DNA of 39,206 bases from Pseudolabrys sp. GTDB lineage: Bacteria; Pseudomonadota; Alphaproteobacteria; Rhizobiales; Xanthobacteraceae. The position numbers were made by a program, and so were the translations under genes. The stretch is taken from NCBI GenBank assembly GCA_019689975.1, contig JADGGK010000025.1, positions 1-39,206 on the forward strand, read 5' to 3'. The notes beneath the pieces are model-generated. The model saw only the letters and a list, made by a program, of their open reading frames with translations. It did not search any database and was not told where the DNA came from. Shown here one piece after another: positions 1 to 9,663 of the stretch. Each line of letters opens with the position of its first letter. Position 1 is the stretch's first letter.

Positions 1-80
1 CCGTCATTGCGAGGAGCCGCGCAAGCGGCGACGAAGCAATCCAGTCTCTGCCGTGCCAAAGGCGCGGCGCGCCATGACGG
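1..80. repeat. REP/MITE-like palindromic repeat
   Basis: This is an imperfect palindrome starting at the first base of the window, so it may extend beyond it. Outer arms CCGTCAT (1-7) and ATGACGG (74-80) are inverted. Inside, ATTGC (6-10) pairs with GCAAT (36-40) around a perfect hairpin GCCGC-GCAA-GCGGC (16-29) with a GNRA-type loop. It lies about 20 bp past the proS stop codon, a usual place for REP elements. A diverged relative lies at 39086-39192. The core resembles the short dispersed repeats of Bradyrhizobium-like genomes; that link is from memory. Confidence 0.7.
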
Positions 81-101
81 GCGATATCACCCTTATGCGC
101 G

Positions 102-1424
102 CTACCGCGCGAGCAGCGCCAAGGCCGCCTCCACGCTCATCGGCTCGCGGCGACCGCTGGCGCGATGCTTGACCTCCACCTTGCCCTCGGCGAGGCCGCG
201 CGGCCCCACGAGCACCTGCCAGGGGATCCCGATGAGGTCGGCCGTCGCGAACTTGGCCCCCGGCCGCTCGTCGCGATCATCGTAGAGCGTTTCGACGCCT
301 TGGGCGGAAAGGTCGCGGTAGAGGCGCTCGCATGCGCCGTCGGTCGCGGCGTCTCCCCGCTTGAGATTGAGGATCATGACCTTGAACGGGGCCACGGGCT
401 CCGGCCAGATGATGCCGGATTCGTCATGCGAGGCCTCGATGATCGCCGCGACGAGGCGGCTCGGTCCGATGCCGTACGAACCGGAATGTACCGGCACTTC
501 GCGGCCGTCGGGGGTCGCGACCGTCGCCTTCATGGGAGCCGAATATTTGGTGCCGAAATAGAAAATGTGTCCGACCTCGATTCCGCGCGCCGAGACGCGC
601 TGGTCCGGCGGGATGTCGTTGAAGGCGGCAACGTCGTGCATGTCGGCGGTCGCCGCGTATCGCGACGTCCACTGGTCGACGATCCTCTGCAGACCCGCCA
701 CGTCGTCGAAATCCACGTCGGCCGGCGGCACCGGCATGTCGAGATAATCCTTGTGACAGAACACCTCCGATTCGCCGGTGCTCGCGAGGATGATGAATTC
801 GTGGGAAAGATTGCCGCCGATCGGCCCCGACTCCGCCCGCATCGGGATCGATTTGAGACCCATGCGGGCGAAGGTCCGCAAGTAAGCGACGAACATCTTG
901 TTGTAGGAGTGGCGCGCGCCGGCCTGATCGACATCGAATGAATAAGCATCCTTCATCAGGAATTCGCGTCCGCGCATCAACCCGAAGCGGGGGCGAACCT
1001 CATCGCGGAACTTCCACTGGATGTGATAGAGATTGAGCGGCAGGTCCTTGTACGACTTCACATAGGCGCGGAAGATCTCGGTGATCATCTCTTCGTTGGT
1101 CGGACCGTAGAGCATCTCCCGGTCGTGACGATCGGTGATGCGCAGCATCTCCTTGCCGTAAGCGTCATAGCGTCCGCTCTCGCGCCACAGATCGGCCGAT
1201 TGGATGGTCGGCATCAGCAGTTCGATGGCACCGGACCGGTCCTGCTCCTCGCGTACGATCCGACAGATCTTCTGCAGCACGCGGAAACCGAGCGGCAGGA
1301 AGGCATAGATGCCGGCGGCCTCCTGCCGCAGCATGCCGGCACGAAGCATCAGCCGGTGCGAGACGACCTCCGCCTCCTTGGGAGTCTCGCGCAGGATCGG
1401 CAGGAAATAGCGGGATAGACGCAT
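102..1424 (-). CDS. proS: Prolyl-tRNA synthetase (short alphaproteobacterial type)
   Basis: This class II aminoacyl-tRNA synthetase charges tRNA-Pro with proline in the cytoplasm. At 440 residues it is the short form common in alphaproteobacteria; E. coli ProRS is about 570. Motif 2 runs from [17 protein letters not shown] (139-155) through the following KDAYSF. Motif 3 is [16 protein letters not shown] (315-330), and the proline/ATP pocket has GPTNEE (107-112). The sequence passes from motif 2 to motif 3 without the roughly 180-residue INS editing domain. A C-terminal anticodon-binding domain follows from about residue 345. The reading frame is open further upstream, but ATG at 1424 gives the standard family N-terminus ([15 protein letters not shown]) and avoids running into asnB. 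It lies 77 bp downstream of asnB on the same strand, and a palindromic repeat follows its stop. Confidence 0.96.
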   Translation of the reverse strand: MRLSRYFLPILRETPKEAEVVSHRLMLRAGMLRQEAAGIYAFLPLGFRVLQKICRIVREEQDRSGAIELLMPTIQSADLWRESGRYDAYGKEMLRITDRHDREMLYGPTNEEMITEIFRAYVKSYKDLPLNLYHIQWKFRDEVRPRFGLMRGREFLMKDAYSFDVDQAGARHSYNKMFVAYLRTFARMGLKSIPMRAESGPIGGNLSHEFIILASTGESEVFCHKDYLDMPVPPADVDFDDVAGLQRIVDQWTSRYAATADMHDVAAFNDIPPDQRVSARGIEVGHIFYFGTKYSAPMKATVATPDGREVPVHSGSYGIGPSRLVAAIIEASHDESGIIWPEPVAPFKVMILNLKRGDAATDGACERLYRDLSAQGVETLYDDRDERPGAKFATADLIGIPWQVLVGPRGLAEGKVEVKHRASGRREPMSVEAALALLAR

Positions 1425-1501
1425 GGGGATTCCGCGCTTGGTGTCGCCGCGCCCGAGTGAAAGCGGATTGCGGGCGAAAAGACAAGCCCGCGCGGGGGCG
1501 G

Positions 1502-3097
1502 TCACAGGCTGAAATGCGCGTAGGCGCTCAGCTTCTCGAGATTCGGAGTGACCGGGAAGGAGATCCAGGCCCGGTCGGTCAGATGCGGCACGCGCGTCAC
1601 GTCCATGACCCGCGCGAGCCGCCGCAGGTAGTAGAGCTCCTCCTTCGAGCGGATGTCGAAGGCGGCGAACTCCTTCTGTCCCTCGCGCAGCTCCGCATCG
1701 GAAATGAGCGCGTCGAAACGGCGTTTCCACGCCGAATCGGACGGCGTCACGGCAAGACCCGCGCCCTCGCCGAACGGCACTTTCGTCCGGTCGCGGATCA
1801 TGCGCGGCAGCCGGGGATGAAGATCATAGAGGCTGCGCAGCGCGACCTTGCCGCGCGGCAGGCCCGAATGCGCGTCGACAAGCGCATCGGCTTTGAGACC
1901 GAGCGCGTAGTTGACCACCGCGGGATCGAGGAACGGCTCGCGCGTTTCCACCTGATGGCGCATGGAGCAGCGATCGACCCGCTGCAGGCTCACCCGGTGC
2001 ATCAATCCGAGGCAGTCGTCGCGGATCGAGCGCGCTTCCACCTCGTTTTCACAGAACGCGATCTCGAGCGGCGGATAACCGCAGAAAAGCTCGTCCGCGC
2101 CCTCCCCGCACAGCGCCACGCGGTAGCCGTCGCGATGCATCCGCTCGGCGGCCATGAGCGAGCACACGGCGCCGCGCACCAGGTTAGGCTCGAAGGACTC
2201 GGTGATTTCGACGACCTTATCGATGGCGGCGAACGCTTCCTCCCCCTCGGGATCGAACGGAACGAGCCTCAGATCGAAACCCGTGCGCGCGGCATATTCG
2301 GCGGCATAGGGATAGTCCGGCGCCTCGGCACTGCCCACGAAATAGCCGGGGATCTCGGGCCGGAACTGCCGCGCATAATGGGCAATGAGCGTGCTGTCGA
2401 CGCCGCCGCTGAACAGCGCGGCCACCGGCAGATCGGAGGGCAGCCGGATCCGCACCGCCTCGCGCAGCAGCGCGTCGAGCCGGCGCGGGTCGTGCGCGAC
2501 CGCCGCATCGGCGCGCGGGTAGACGGGCGACTTGAAGCGCCAGCAGTTCCGGCGGGACAGCGCATAGCCGGGCGGCAACAGCATGACCAGCGCGCCCTCG
2601 ACCGTGTCGAGCAGCGGCTTCATTTCCGAGCAGAACAGGAATCCGACCTGCGACTGGATCACGTAGAGCGGCTTGACGCCGAACGGATCCCTCGCGGCGA
2701 GGAATTCTCCCGTCTGCACGTCGAGCGCGACGAACGCATACATGCCGATGACGCGCTCGAGCGCCCGGGCACCCCAGGCCTGGAGGGCGTTGGCCAGCAC
2801 CTCGGTGTCGGAATCGGTGCGGAACGTCATTCCCAGGTCGCGCAGCTCGCCCCGCAAGGCCCGGTAGTTGTAGATCTCGCCGTTGAACGAGATCGCCAGT
2901 CGCCCGTTGCAGGAGAACTGCGGTTGAACCGCGCGTTCGGCATCGACGATTCGCAGCCGCCGGGTTCCCATGGCGGTCCGCGGACGAGGGGCGACGACCG
3001 GGTCGGTCACGTCGCCGCGGTGCAGGATGCCCGCAAGCAGCAGCCCGACGACCGACTCGGCATCCGGCCAGTCCACGGCCACGGCGATTCCACACAT
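1502..3097 (-). CDS. asnB: Asparagine synthase (glutamine-hydrolysing), AsnB type
   Basis: Predicted to make asparagine from aspartate, glutamine and ATP. It has 531 residues. The N-terminal Ntn glutaminase domain has the nucleophile Cys2 (MCGIA), FNGEIYN (71-77) and DSDTEVL (95-101). The C-terminal synthetase domain has the PP-loop SGGVDST (230-236) and [11 protein letters not shown] (331-341). The usual HRGPDD stretch after the N-terminus reads HRGDVTD, so this is a divergent AsnB subtype. It could instead amidate another substrate, because many AsnB-like proteins serve biosynthetic clusters; no such cluster is seen here. A strong Shine-Dalgarno (GAGGGGG) sits 5 nt before the ATG. It lies between the DUF1467 gene and proS, which I recall as neighbours in related genomes, so it may be an insertion into that junction. 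Confidence 0.88.
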   Translation of the reverse strand: MCGIAVAVDWPDAESVVGLLLAGILHRGDVTDPVVAPRPRTAMGTRRLRIVDAERAVQPQFSCNGRLAISFNGEIYNYRALRGELRDLGMTFRTDSDTEVLANALQAWGARALERVIGMYAFVALDVQTGEFLAARDPFGVKPLYVIQSQVGFLFCSEMKPLLDTVEGALVMLLPPGYALSRRNCWRFKSPVYPRADAAVAHDPRRLDALLREAVRIRLPSDLPVAALFSGGVDSTLIAHYARQFRPEIPGYFVGSAEAPDYPYAAEYAARTGFDLRLVPFDPEGEEAFAAIDKVVEITESFEPNLVRGAVCSLMAAERMHRDGYRVALCGEGADELFCGYPPLEIAFCENEVEARSIRDDCLGLMHRVSLQRVDRCSMRHQVETREPFLDPAVVNYALGLKADALVDAHSGLPRGKVALRSLYDLHPRLPRMIRDRTKVPFGEGAGLAVTPSDSAWKRRFDALISDAELREGQKEFAAFDIRSKEELYYLRRLARVMDVTRVPHLTDRAWISFPVTPNLEKLSAYAHFSL

Positions 3098-3342
3098 GCA
3101 AGCCCCCTCGGCGGTTGTTCAGACGCGGTTAACCATAGCCGCCGAGCGTGAAGTTTGGCTTAATCGACCCGCGTCGCCGCTGCGCCGGCCTCGCTGTCGC
3201 GTCGACCAACGCCGAGGCTCGACCCCGCGCCGCTTCTCGCGATCCCGCGACCGGGAGGCGCGCGGCCGTGCGGCGGCGGTGATCCATCCTTTTGGTCCCC
3301 GGTGCCGCCCAAGCCGGGACCTCGGCCGCGGACACGAATTGT

Positions 3343-3372
3343 GATGACAGGCCGCCTCGGCTGGGCTAGCGT
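3343..3372 (+). promoter_or_regulatory. Candidate promoter for a plus-strand small RNA
   Basis: ATGACA (3343-3348) resembles a -35 box, and after 18 bp TAGCGT (3367-3372) resembles a weak -10 box. Predicted start is near 3380. It was chosen because a strong terminator lies about 170 nt downstream on the same strand with no protein gene between. The match is weak. Confidence 0.3.
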
Positions 3373-3379
3373 AAGCGGG

Positions 3380-3548
3380 CCGTACGAGAGAGGGCGCCGG
3401 TCTTGAACCCGCCCTCGCCTGCGGTCCAAGTCTGGGAGGAAAGTCGTCCTCGGCGCGCCTGGCGTCGCTGCCGCTCCGGAATAACAATCGTTGCGGAGAC
3501 AGGACGATGCTCTATTCAAGAGCAGGGTTCGCGCCCTGCTCTTTTTTT
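3380..3548 (+). ncRNA. Candidate structured small RNA, unknown family
   Basis: No convincing protein gene occupies this stretch on either strand, yet it holds local hairpins and ends in a textbook intrinsic terminator. The hairpins are GAGGGCG/CGCCCTC (about 3391-3417), GAGGA-AAGTCG-TCCTC (about 3437-3452) and the terminator stem at 3518-3543. The predicted transcript is about 170 nt, convergent with the end of the nuo-birA-rnj-mce-DUF1467 operon, and its T-tract overlaps the DUF1467 stop codon. I could not match it to 6S, SRP, tmRNA or RNase P RNA. The 5' end is a guess based on a weak promoter. Alternatively the terminator only blocks antisense transcription from entering the operon. Confidence 0.4.
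3518..3548 (+). terminator. Intrinsic terminator (plus strand)
   Basis: Stem AAGAGCAGGG / CCCTGCTCTT with the short loop TTCGCG, followed by a run of seven T (3542-3548). On the minus strand the same hairpin lies just after the DUF1467 stop but is followed only by TTGAAT, so it would terminate that operon weakly. Confidence 0.85.
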
Positions 3549-3819
3549 AGCTGTGCGGCGGGTTGGAGATCGCCACCAAAAGATCGATCGGGATCAGGCC
3601 CAGGGCATAGGCGCCATAGAACAGGATCAGCAGGGCGGCGGCGAGGATCGTGGTGCATAGAAACTTGAGCGCCAGGCGATGCCGCACCGGCGCTCCCGGT
3701 TCGGTGCCCGGTGCCACGGCACCGCTTTCGTCCTGGCTGCGCACGCCCCACGGCAGCACGGCGAACAGCACCACCCACCAGAGGACAAAATAGATCGCGA
3801 GGACAAGGGGAAGGCTCAT
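3547..3819 (-). CDS. DUF1467 family small membrane protein
   Basis: A protein of 90 residues with two predicted membrane helices (about 2-23 and 53-76) and a short polar link rich in Asp, Glu and Gly. The N-terminus MSLPLVLAIYFVLWWVVLF is typical of the alphaproteobacterial DUF1467 family. Its function is unknown. It is the last gene of the nuo-birA-rnj-mce operon, starting 9 bp after the mce stop, and this neighbourhood is recurrent for the family. The TAA stop overlaps the T-tract of a plus-strand terminator. Confidence 0.88.
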   Translation of the reverse strand: MSLPLVLAIYFVLWWVVLFAVLPWGVRSQDESGAVAPGTEPGAPVRHRLALKFLCTTILAAALLILFYGAYALGLIPIDLLVAISNPPHS

Positions 3820-3828
3820 GTGACGCCG

Positions 3829-4233
3829 TCATGCCTGTTCCAGTTCGACCAGCGTGCCGCAGAAATCCTTGGGATGCAGAAAGAGCACCGGCTTGCCATG
3901 AGCGCCGATCCTCGGTTCGCCGTCGCCGAGCACGCGCGCGCCGTGCGCCAGAAGTCGGTCGCGCGCGGCACGGATGTCGTCGACCTCGTAACAGACGTGA
4001 TGGATGCCGCCATCCGGATTGCGGTCGAGGAATTTCGCGATCGGCGAGTCCTCGCCCAGGGGTTCGAGCAGCTCGATCTTGGTATTGGGCAGGGTGACGA
4101 ACACCGTCGAGACGCCGTGCTCCGGCTGCGGCACAACCGCGGAGACGTCGGCTCCGAGCATCTCCCTGTAGACGCGCGCAGCCTTGGCGATCTCGCGCAC
4201 GGCGATCGCCACATGGTTGAGGCGGCCGATCAT
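3829..4233 (-). CDS. mce: Methylmalonyl-CoA epimerase
   Basis: Interconverts (2R)- and (2S)-methylmalonyl-CoA in the propionyl-CoA to succinyl-CoA route. It is a 134-residue VOC-fold metalloenzyme of normal family length. Visible metal-binding and catalytic positions are His7 (LNHVAIAV), Glu54 (KIELLEP), His79 (IHHVCYEVDD) and Glu130 (GTLVELEQ). The frame is open 19 codons further up, but ATG at 4233 gives the family N-terminus MIGRLNHVAIAV. The gap to rnj upstream is 29 bp. The pairing with birA in one operon fits biotin-dependent propionyl-CoA carboxylase, which makes the substrate; the carboxylase genes themselves are not in the window. Confidence 0.95.
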   Translation of the reverse strand: MIGRLNHVAIAVREIAKAARVYREMLGADVSAVVPQPEHGVSTVFVTLPNTKIELLEPLGEDSPIAKFLDRNPDGGIHHVCYEVDDIRAARDRLLAHGARVLGDGEPRIGAHGKPVLFLHPKDFCGTLVELEQA

Positions 4234-4262
4234 CGGTCTCCTTTCTTCCTCCGGCATGATCA

Positions 4263-5933
4263 TCATACCGCCAAAACATGCACGTGGCACATCGGCTTCT
4301 TGCCCCAGCGCTCGGCGATGAGCGCGCGCACCGCGCGGCGGACCGTTTCGGCCACGCTGTCGGGATCGCGACGCTGTCCGCGCGGCATTTGCTCGACGGC
4401 ATCGATGATCGCCCGGTACACGGCCTCCGCGATCGGGCCGCCCTCACGATCGCGCTCCGGAATGCCGACGAGATCAACGGAAGGGTCGGCCGCGAGCGTC
4501 CCCTTTCCGGTCATGGCGAGCGCGATCGACACGGTACCGGCAAACGACAGGCGGCGGCGATCGGCGACGGTGCGGCTGTCGGCCTCGAGGATCAGATCGC
4601 CGTCCTTGTAGAGGCGCCCGGCGGGCAGTTCGTCGATGATCCGCGGCTCGCCGGAAAGCCTTACCAGGTCCCCGTTGCGACAACGGATGACGTGCCTGAC
4701 CTTGAGATCGCGCGCAAGCAAAGCATGTTCGTGCAGATGCAGCGCCTCGCCGTGAACCGGAATCAGGATGCTCGGTCTGGTCCAGCGGATCAGCGATTCG
4801 AGTTCCGCACGCCGCGGGTGGCCGGAGACATGGACGAGATGGGTGCGGTCGGTGATGACCTCCACCCCCTGCTCGATCAAGCCGTTGAGCACGCGGCTGA
4901 TCGCCTTTTCATTGCCGGGGATGGCGCGCGCGGCAAAGATCACGCGGTCGCCGGGCGTCAGCGTCACGTCAGGGTGCTGGTTCTCGGCGATGCGTGCGAG
5001 CGCCGCGCGCGGTTCGCCCTGGCTGCCCGTGCAGAGCGCCACGACCTTGTCCGGCGGCAGATAACCGTAGACCTCGACGCCGCGGAATTCCGGCACGCCG
5101 TCGAGATAGCCCGTCTCGCGTGCGACCGCCACGATGCGCTCCATGGCGCGGCCCACGACGACCACTTCCCGGCCGGCAGCCTCGGCGGCCTGCGCAACGG
5201 CGCGCAACCGGGCGACGTTGGAGGCGAAGGTCGTGACCGCCACCCGCCGCGGCGCGGTCTTGACGAGCTGCGCGATGCTGCGGGCCACATCGGCCTCGGA
5301 CGGCGAACGGCCCTCGCGCACGGCATTGGTTGAATCGCCGACCAACGCAAGGCAACCTTCCTCGCCGAGCGCGCGCAGCTTGGCCTCGTCGGTCGGATCC
5401 TTGAGAATGGGCGTCTCATCAAGTTTCCAGTCGCCGGTATGGAGCACGGTGCCGGCCGGCGTGCGAATGATGAGGGCGTTCGATTCGGGGATCGAATGCG
5501 CCATGGTGACGAGCTCGACGTCGAAGGGACCGACCTCGAAGCGGCTGCCGCAGGCCACAACATTGACGGGAATCTTCGGTGCAAGCGGCTCGCTCTCGCA
5601 CTTGGCGTTCAAAAGCGCGGCCGCAAAGGGCGTGGCATAGACCGGCACCTTGAGGCGCGGCCAGAGATCGACCAGCGCGCCGAAGTGATCCTCATGCGCA
5701 TGAGTGAGCACGATGCCGGCAAGATTGCGCCGTTCCTCCTCCAGATAGCGCACGTCCGGCAGGATCAGATCCACACCCGGCAATTGCTCTTCCGCGGCGA
5801 AGGAGACCCCGAAATCGACCGCGAGCCATTGGCGGCGGCGTTCGCTGCCGAGCCCGTAGATCGACAAATTCATGCCGATCTCGCCCACGCCGCCGAGCGG
5901 CGCAAACACGAGCTCCGGTGCGGAGCCGGCCAT
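4263..5933 (-). CDS. rnj: Ribonuclease J
   Basis: A metallo-beta-lactamase/beta-CASP nuclease with 5'-to-3' exo- and endoribonuclease activity in RNA processing and decay. It has 556 residues, the normal length. The zinc motif HAHEDH is at 78-83, with GDSTN in the beta-CASP region, then SGHPRRAEL and IPVHGEALHL toward the C-terminal side. The open frame extends 36 codons upstream into birA, but ATG at 5933 gives the family start (MAGSAPELVFAPLGGVGEIG). The start lies 2 nt past the birA stop, which suggests translational coupling. Alphaproteobacteria commonly use RNase J alongside RNase E. Confidence 0.96.
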   Translation of the reverse strand: MAGSAPELVFAPLGGVGEIGMNLSIYGLGSERRRQWLAVDFGVSFAAEEQLPGVDLILPDVRYLEEERRNLAGIVLTHAHEDHFGALVDLWPRLKVPVYATPFAAALLNAKCESEPLAPKIPVNVVACGSRFEVGPFDVELVTMAHSIPESNALIIRTPAGTVLHTGDWKLDETPILKDPTDEAKLRALGEEGCLALVGDSTNAVREGRSPSEADVARSIAQLVKTAPRRVAVTTFASNVARLRAVAQAAEAAGREVVVVGRAMERIVAVARETGYLDGVPEFRGVEVYGYLPPDKVVALCTGSQGEPRAALARIAENQHPDVTLTPGDRVIFAARAIPGNEKAISRVLNGLIEQGVEVITDRTHLVHVSGHPRRAELESLIRWTRPSILIPVHGEALHLHEHALLARDLKVRHVIRCRNGDLVRLSGEPRIIDELPAGRLYKDGDLILEADSRTVADRRRLSFAGTVSIALAMTGKGTLAADPSVDLVGIPERDREGGPIAEAVYRAIIDAVEQMPRGQRRDPDSVAETVRRAVRALIAERWGKKPMCHVHVLAV

Positions 5934-5935
5934 GC

Positions 5936-6688
5936 TCAGGGCTCCGACACGAACACGTCGCCGGCCGCAATGGCCGTCGTGCCGCGGGAATGGCCGAGGA
6001 GCAGGCGGCCCGCCTGGTCCAGGCCCTCGAAACATCCGCAAAGCTCGCCCTCAGGCAAGCGCACGCGTATCGGTTGGCGGAGGCCGGCCGCGCGTTCGAG
6101 CCATTGGTTGCGGATGGCCACGAAGCCGTGGCCGCGGTTCCACTGTTCGAGACGGGCCGCCATGGCGGCACCCAGGGCGGTAAGAAGGGTTTCCGGCGCG
6201 ACCGGTGCGCCCGCCGCGGCTAGATCGATGGTCGGCTGCGGCAGATCGGTCGGATGGCTCGCGCAATTGACGCCGATCCCGATCGCCGCGGCGAAAAACG
6301 GCGTGGTCTCGCTTTCGATCAGGATGCCGGCCAGCTTGCGACCCTGCAGAAGCACATCGTTCGGCCATTTCAACGCCAATGCCGGTCTCAGCGCCGCGGC
6401 ACAGGCGGCAAGGGCGTCGTGCAAGGCAAGCCCGGTGACGAAAGCGAGCTGCGGCGCGACGGCGGGAGGCGAAGGATCGGTGAGCAGGAGCGTTGCATAG
6501 AGATTTCCCGGCGGCGAAATCCATCGCCGATTGTGACGGCCGCGTCCGGCGCTCTGCTGCCGCGCCGTGATCCAGAGCGGACCGCGTTCGCCGAGCCGCG
6601 CACGCCGCAGCGCCTCGGCATTGGTCGAGCCGATGGTGTCGAATTCGATATGCCGGGCCTCCGCCAGGCCCGAGGCGTCGCGGTTCAT
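5936..6688 (-). CDS. birA: Biotin--[acetyl-CoA-carboxylase] ligase, monofunctional
   Basis: Activates biotin to biotinyl-AMP and transfers it to the carrier-protein lysine of biotin-dependent carboxylases. It has 250 residues and starts directly in the catalytic domain (IEFDTIGSTNAEAL), so it lacks the N-terminal winged-helix repressor domain of E. coli BirA. Motifs are SAGRGRHNRRW (46-56) for biotin/ATP binding, ALKWPNDVLL, and KLAGILIE. A C-terminal SH3-like domain follows (about 200-250). It is the first non-nuo gene of the operon tail and its ATG directly abuts the nuoN TGA. Confidence 0.94.
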   Translation of the reverse strand: MNRDASGLAEARHIEFDTIGSTNAEALRRARLGERGPLWITARQQSAGRGRHNRRWISPPGNLYATLLLTDPSPPAVAPQLAFVTGLALHDALAACAAALRPALALKWPNDVLLQGRKLAGILIESETTPFFAAAIGIGVNCASHPTDLPQPTIDLAAAGAPVAPETLLTALGAAMAARLEQWNRGHGFVAIRNQWLERAAGLRQPIRVRLPEGELCGCFEGLDQAGRLLLGHSRGTTAIAAGDVFVSEP

Positions 6689-8128
6689 TCAGAATAGCGA
6701 TTTCGCCGCCGCCGTCGCCGCCGTGACGAGCGGGGCGGGATAGGCAAAAAACAGGATGTTGACCAGCCCGGTGACGCCGAGAACGATGCGGAGAAGACCG
6801 GGCATGGGTTCGAAGCGTTTGGCCGGCTCGTCAAAATACATGGTCTTGACGATGGCGAGATAGTAGTAGGCGCCGATCACGCTGGTCAGCACGCCGATGA
6901 CGGCGAGAAGATAGAGACCGGCCTTGATGGCGGCAAGGAATACGTAGAACTTGGCGAAGAACCCGGCAAGCGGCGGGATGCCGGCAAGCGAGAACAAGAG
7001 CACGCCGAGAAAGAAGGCCATTGTCGGCTGCGTGCGCGAGAGGCCGGCGAGGTCGGATATGGTTTCGATCCACTGTCCGTCGCGACGCATCGACAGGATC
7101 ACCGCGAACGTCCCGAGCGTCATCGCCACATAAATCGCCATGTAGATCAGCACGCCCTGCACGCCCTCGGAGGTGCCCGCCGCCAAACCGACCAGCGCAT
7201 AGCCCATGTGACCGATCGACGAATAGGCCATCAGCCGCTTGATGTTGCGCTGACCGATAGCCGCGAAGGAGCCGAGCGCCATCGACGCGATGGAAACGAA
7301 TACCACGATCTGTTGCCATTCATGGCCGATGCCGGGAAATGCGGCCATCGCCGCGCGCACGAAAACGGCGATCGCGGCCACTTTCGGCGCGGCGGCAAAG
7401 AAGGCCGTCACCGGCGTCGGCGCACCTTCATAGACGTCCGGCGTCCACATATGGAACGGCACCGCCGAAATCTTGAAGCAGAACCCGACGAAAAGGAACA
7501 CCAGGCCGAAGACGAGTCCGATGCCGGCTCCCGTCTGCGTCGCTTCCGCAATGCGCGAAAATGACACCGTACCGGTGAAACCATAGATCAGCGATGCCCC
7601 GTAGAGCAGCATGCCGGAAGACAGCGCACCGAGCACGAAATATTTCAGCCCCGCCTCGGCCGAACGCGCGTTGTCGCGTTCGAAAGCGGCGACCACGTAG
7701 AGCGAGAGGCTCATCAATTCGAGCCCCAGGTAGAGCGCGACCAGATCGTTCGCCGATATCAGCAGCAACATGCCGAGCGTCGACAGCAGAAACAGTGCCC
7801 CGTATTCGAATTTCTGCTGGCGGGCGAGCGCGAGATAATCGAGCGAGATCACCAACGCGCCGAACGAGCCGCAGAGCGTGAGCAGCTTGAGGAAGCGCGC
7901 ATAGTCGTCAACGACAAGACTGCCGCCGAACAAGGCCTGGCGGCCGGGCGGAATCGCCAATACCGCGGCGGCGGCCGCGGCCAGCACCAAAGCGCAGAGG
8001 ACATTGACGAGGCCGTCGTGGCGATCGCGCCAGGCCACGCCGACCATCAGCATCGCCAAGGCCCCGAGCGCGAGCACGAGCTCGGGAAGAAGCGGCTGCA
8101 TGATCTCGGGCGTCACGAGCTCGGTCAT
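6689..8128 (-). CDS. nuoN: NADH-quinone oxidoreductase subunit N
   Basis: An antiporter-like proton-pumping subunit of the complex I membrane arm. It has 479 residues and about 14 predicted helices. The conserved core is visible in [14 protein letters not shown], the loop [21 protein letters not shown] and [16 protein letters not shown], all bearing the charged and polar residues of the proton path. It overlaps nuoM upstream by 4 nt (ATGA) and its stop abuts birA, so it is the last nuo gene of the operon. Confidence 0.97.
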   Translation of the reverse strand: MTELVTPEIMQPLLPELVLALGALAMLMVGVAWRDRHDGLVNVLCALVLAAAAAAVLAIPPGRQALFGGSLVVDDYARFLKLLTLCGSFGALVISLDYLALARQQKFEYGALFLLSTLGMLLLISANDLVALYLGLELMSLSLYVVAAFERDNARSAEAGLKYFVLGALSSGMLLYGASLIYGFTGTVSFSRIAEATQTGAGIGLVFGLVFLFVGFCFKISAVPFHMWTPDVYEGAPTPVTAFFAAAPKVAAIAVFVRAAMAAFPGIGHEWQQIVVFVSIASMALGSFAAIGQRNIKRLMAYSSIGHMGYALVGLAAGTSEGVQGVLIYMAIYVAMTLGTFAVILSMRRDGQWIETISDLAGLSRTQPTMAFFLGVLLFSLAGIPPLAGFFAKFYVFLAAIKAGLYLLAVIGVLTSVIGAYYYLAIVKTMYFDEPAKRFEPMPGLLRIVLGVTGLVNILFFAYPAPLVTAATAAAKSLF

Positions 8129-9663
8129 CGGACAGGCCGCACAGGTTGGTCGATCCGCGCAAGGTCACGAACCGACTCTTCAGCCGCCGCCGCCTTTACC
8201 GCCCGGCCGTAGCTGTCGAGCAGCTGAGCGACCGAGGCCGCCGACATGTCGAGCACGGGCTTGGGCGCGACACCGATCAGGATCGTCAAGGCCACGAGCG
8301 GGGCGAAAATCACCGCTTCCCGCCAGCCGATGTCCCGGATTCCCGCGACGGTCGGCTTGAGCACGCCGAAGACGATCTTCCGGTAGAGCCAGAGCGCGTA
8401 AGCTGCCGACAAAATGACCCCGAGCGTCGCGAGGGTCGCGACCGGAATATTGATTCGGAACGTGCCGATCAGCGACAGGAATTCACCTATGAAGCCCGAG
8501 GTACCGGGCAACCCGACATTGGCGAGAGTGAATACCATGAAGACGAACGCGTAAAGCGGCATGCGGTTGACGAGGCCGCCGTAGAAGGCGATCTCGCGCG
8601 TATGCATGCGGTCATAGACGACGCCGACGCAAAGGAACAGCGCCGCCGAGACGATGCCGTGCGAGATCATCTGGAAGATGCCGCCCGCCACTCCCTGCGT
8701 GGTCGCGGCAAAGATGCCCATGGTGACGAAACCCATATGGGCGACGGAGGAATAGGCGATCAGCTTCTTCATGTCCTCCTGCATCAGCGCGACCAGCGAC
8801 GTATAGACGATCGCCACCACCGATAGCGTGAAGATCAGCGGGGCGAAGTCGTGGCTCGCCACCGGAAACATCGGCAAGGAGAAGCGGAGGAAGCCGTAGC
8901 CTCCCATTTTCAGCAGGATGGCGGCGAGAATGACCGAACCCGCGGTCGGCGCTTCGACATGGGCGTCGGGAAGCCAGGTATGCACCGGCCACATCGGCAG
9001 CTTGACTGCGAACGAGGCGAGGAAGGCGAACCAGGCCCATTTCTGCAACGCAAGGGGGAAACCGTGGCGCAGCAAGGCCGGTATGTCGGTCGTGCCGGCG
9101 TTCCAATACATGGCCATGATCGCAAGCAGCATCAGCACGGAGCCGAGCAGCGTATAAAGAAAAAACTTGAAACTCGCATAAACGCGGCGCGGTCCTCCCC
9201 AGACGCCGATGATGAGGAACATCGGAATCAGCCCGCCCTCGAAGAATAGATAGAACAACACGAGGTCGAGCGCCGAGAACGTGCCCACCATGAGCGTCTC
9301 GAGCACCAGGAACGCGATCATGTATTCCTTCACGCGGTTCTGGATCGCCGTCCAGCTCGCCAGAATGCAGATCGGCATCAGCCCCGTCGTGAGGATCACG
9401 AACGGCAGGGAAATGCCGTCGACGCCCATGTGGTAGTTGGCGATGCCGAGCCAGGACTGCTTTTCGACAAACTGGAATTCCGGCGACGCCGGATCAAAAC
9501 GCGCGACCAGCACCAGCGATATCGCAAAGGTGACCAATGTCGTCCACAGAGCCACCCACCGCGCCGTGCCCCTGGCGAAAGGCGCGTCGCCGCGCACCAG
9601 CATGATGAAGAGCGCACCGACCAGCGGCAGAAAGGTGACGACGGAAAGAATAGGCCAGGTCAT
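8125..9663 (-). CDS. nuoM: NADH-quinone oxidoreductase subunit M
   Basis: An antiporter-like proton-pumping subunit of complex I, of 512 residues with about 14 membrane helices. Conserved segments include the family block [18 protein letters not shown], the helix-loop [20 protein letters not shown] and [15 protein letters not shown]. The start overlaps the nuoL stop by 3 nt, and the end overlaps the nuoN start by 4 nt. The C-terminal tail after the last helix ([13 protein letters not shown]) is polar. Confidence 0.97.
   Translation of the reverse strand: MTWPILSVVTFLPLVGALFIMLVRGDAPFARGTARWVALWTTLVTFAISLVLVARFDPASPEFQFVEKQSWLGIANYHMGVDGISLPFVILTTGLMPICILASWTAIQNRVKEYMIAFLVLETLMVGTFSALDLVLFYLFFEGGLIPMFLIIGVWGGPRRVYASFKFFLYTLLGSVLMLLAIMAMYWNAGTTDIPALLRHGFPLALQKWAWFAFLASFAVKLPMWPVHTWLPDAHVEAPTAGSVILAAILLKMGGYGFLRFSLPMFPVASHDFAPLIFTLSVVAIVYTSLVALMQEDMKKLIAYSSVAHMGFVTMGIFAATTQGVAGGIFQMISHGIVSAALFLCVGVVYDRMHTREIAFYGGLVNRMPLYAFVFMVFTLANVGLPGTSGFIGEFLSLIGTFRINIPVATLATLGVILSAAYALWLYRKIVFGVLKPTVAGIRDIGWREAVIFAPLVALTILIGVAPKPVLDMSAASVAQLLDSYGRAVKAAAAEESVRDLARIDQPVRPVR

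Noticed and set aside
3430-3455. GAGGAAAGTC resembling a conserved segment of RNase P RNA
   Set aside because: RNase P RNA needs roughly 400 nt with further conserved blocks; the surrounding sequence lacks them and the terminator comes about 100 nt later.
3380-3548. 6S, SRP or tmRNA gene
   Set aside because: The SRP apical motif (GGAAGGAAGCAGCC-like), a tmRNA tag frame and the 6S long-hairpin layout are not visible.
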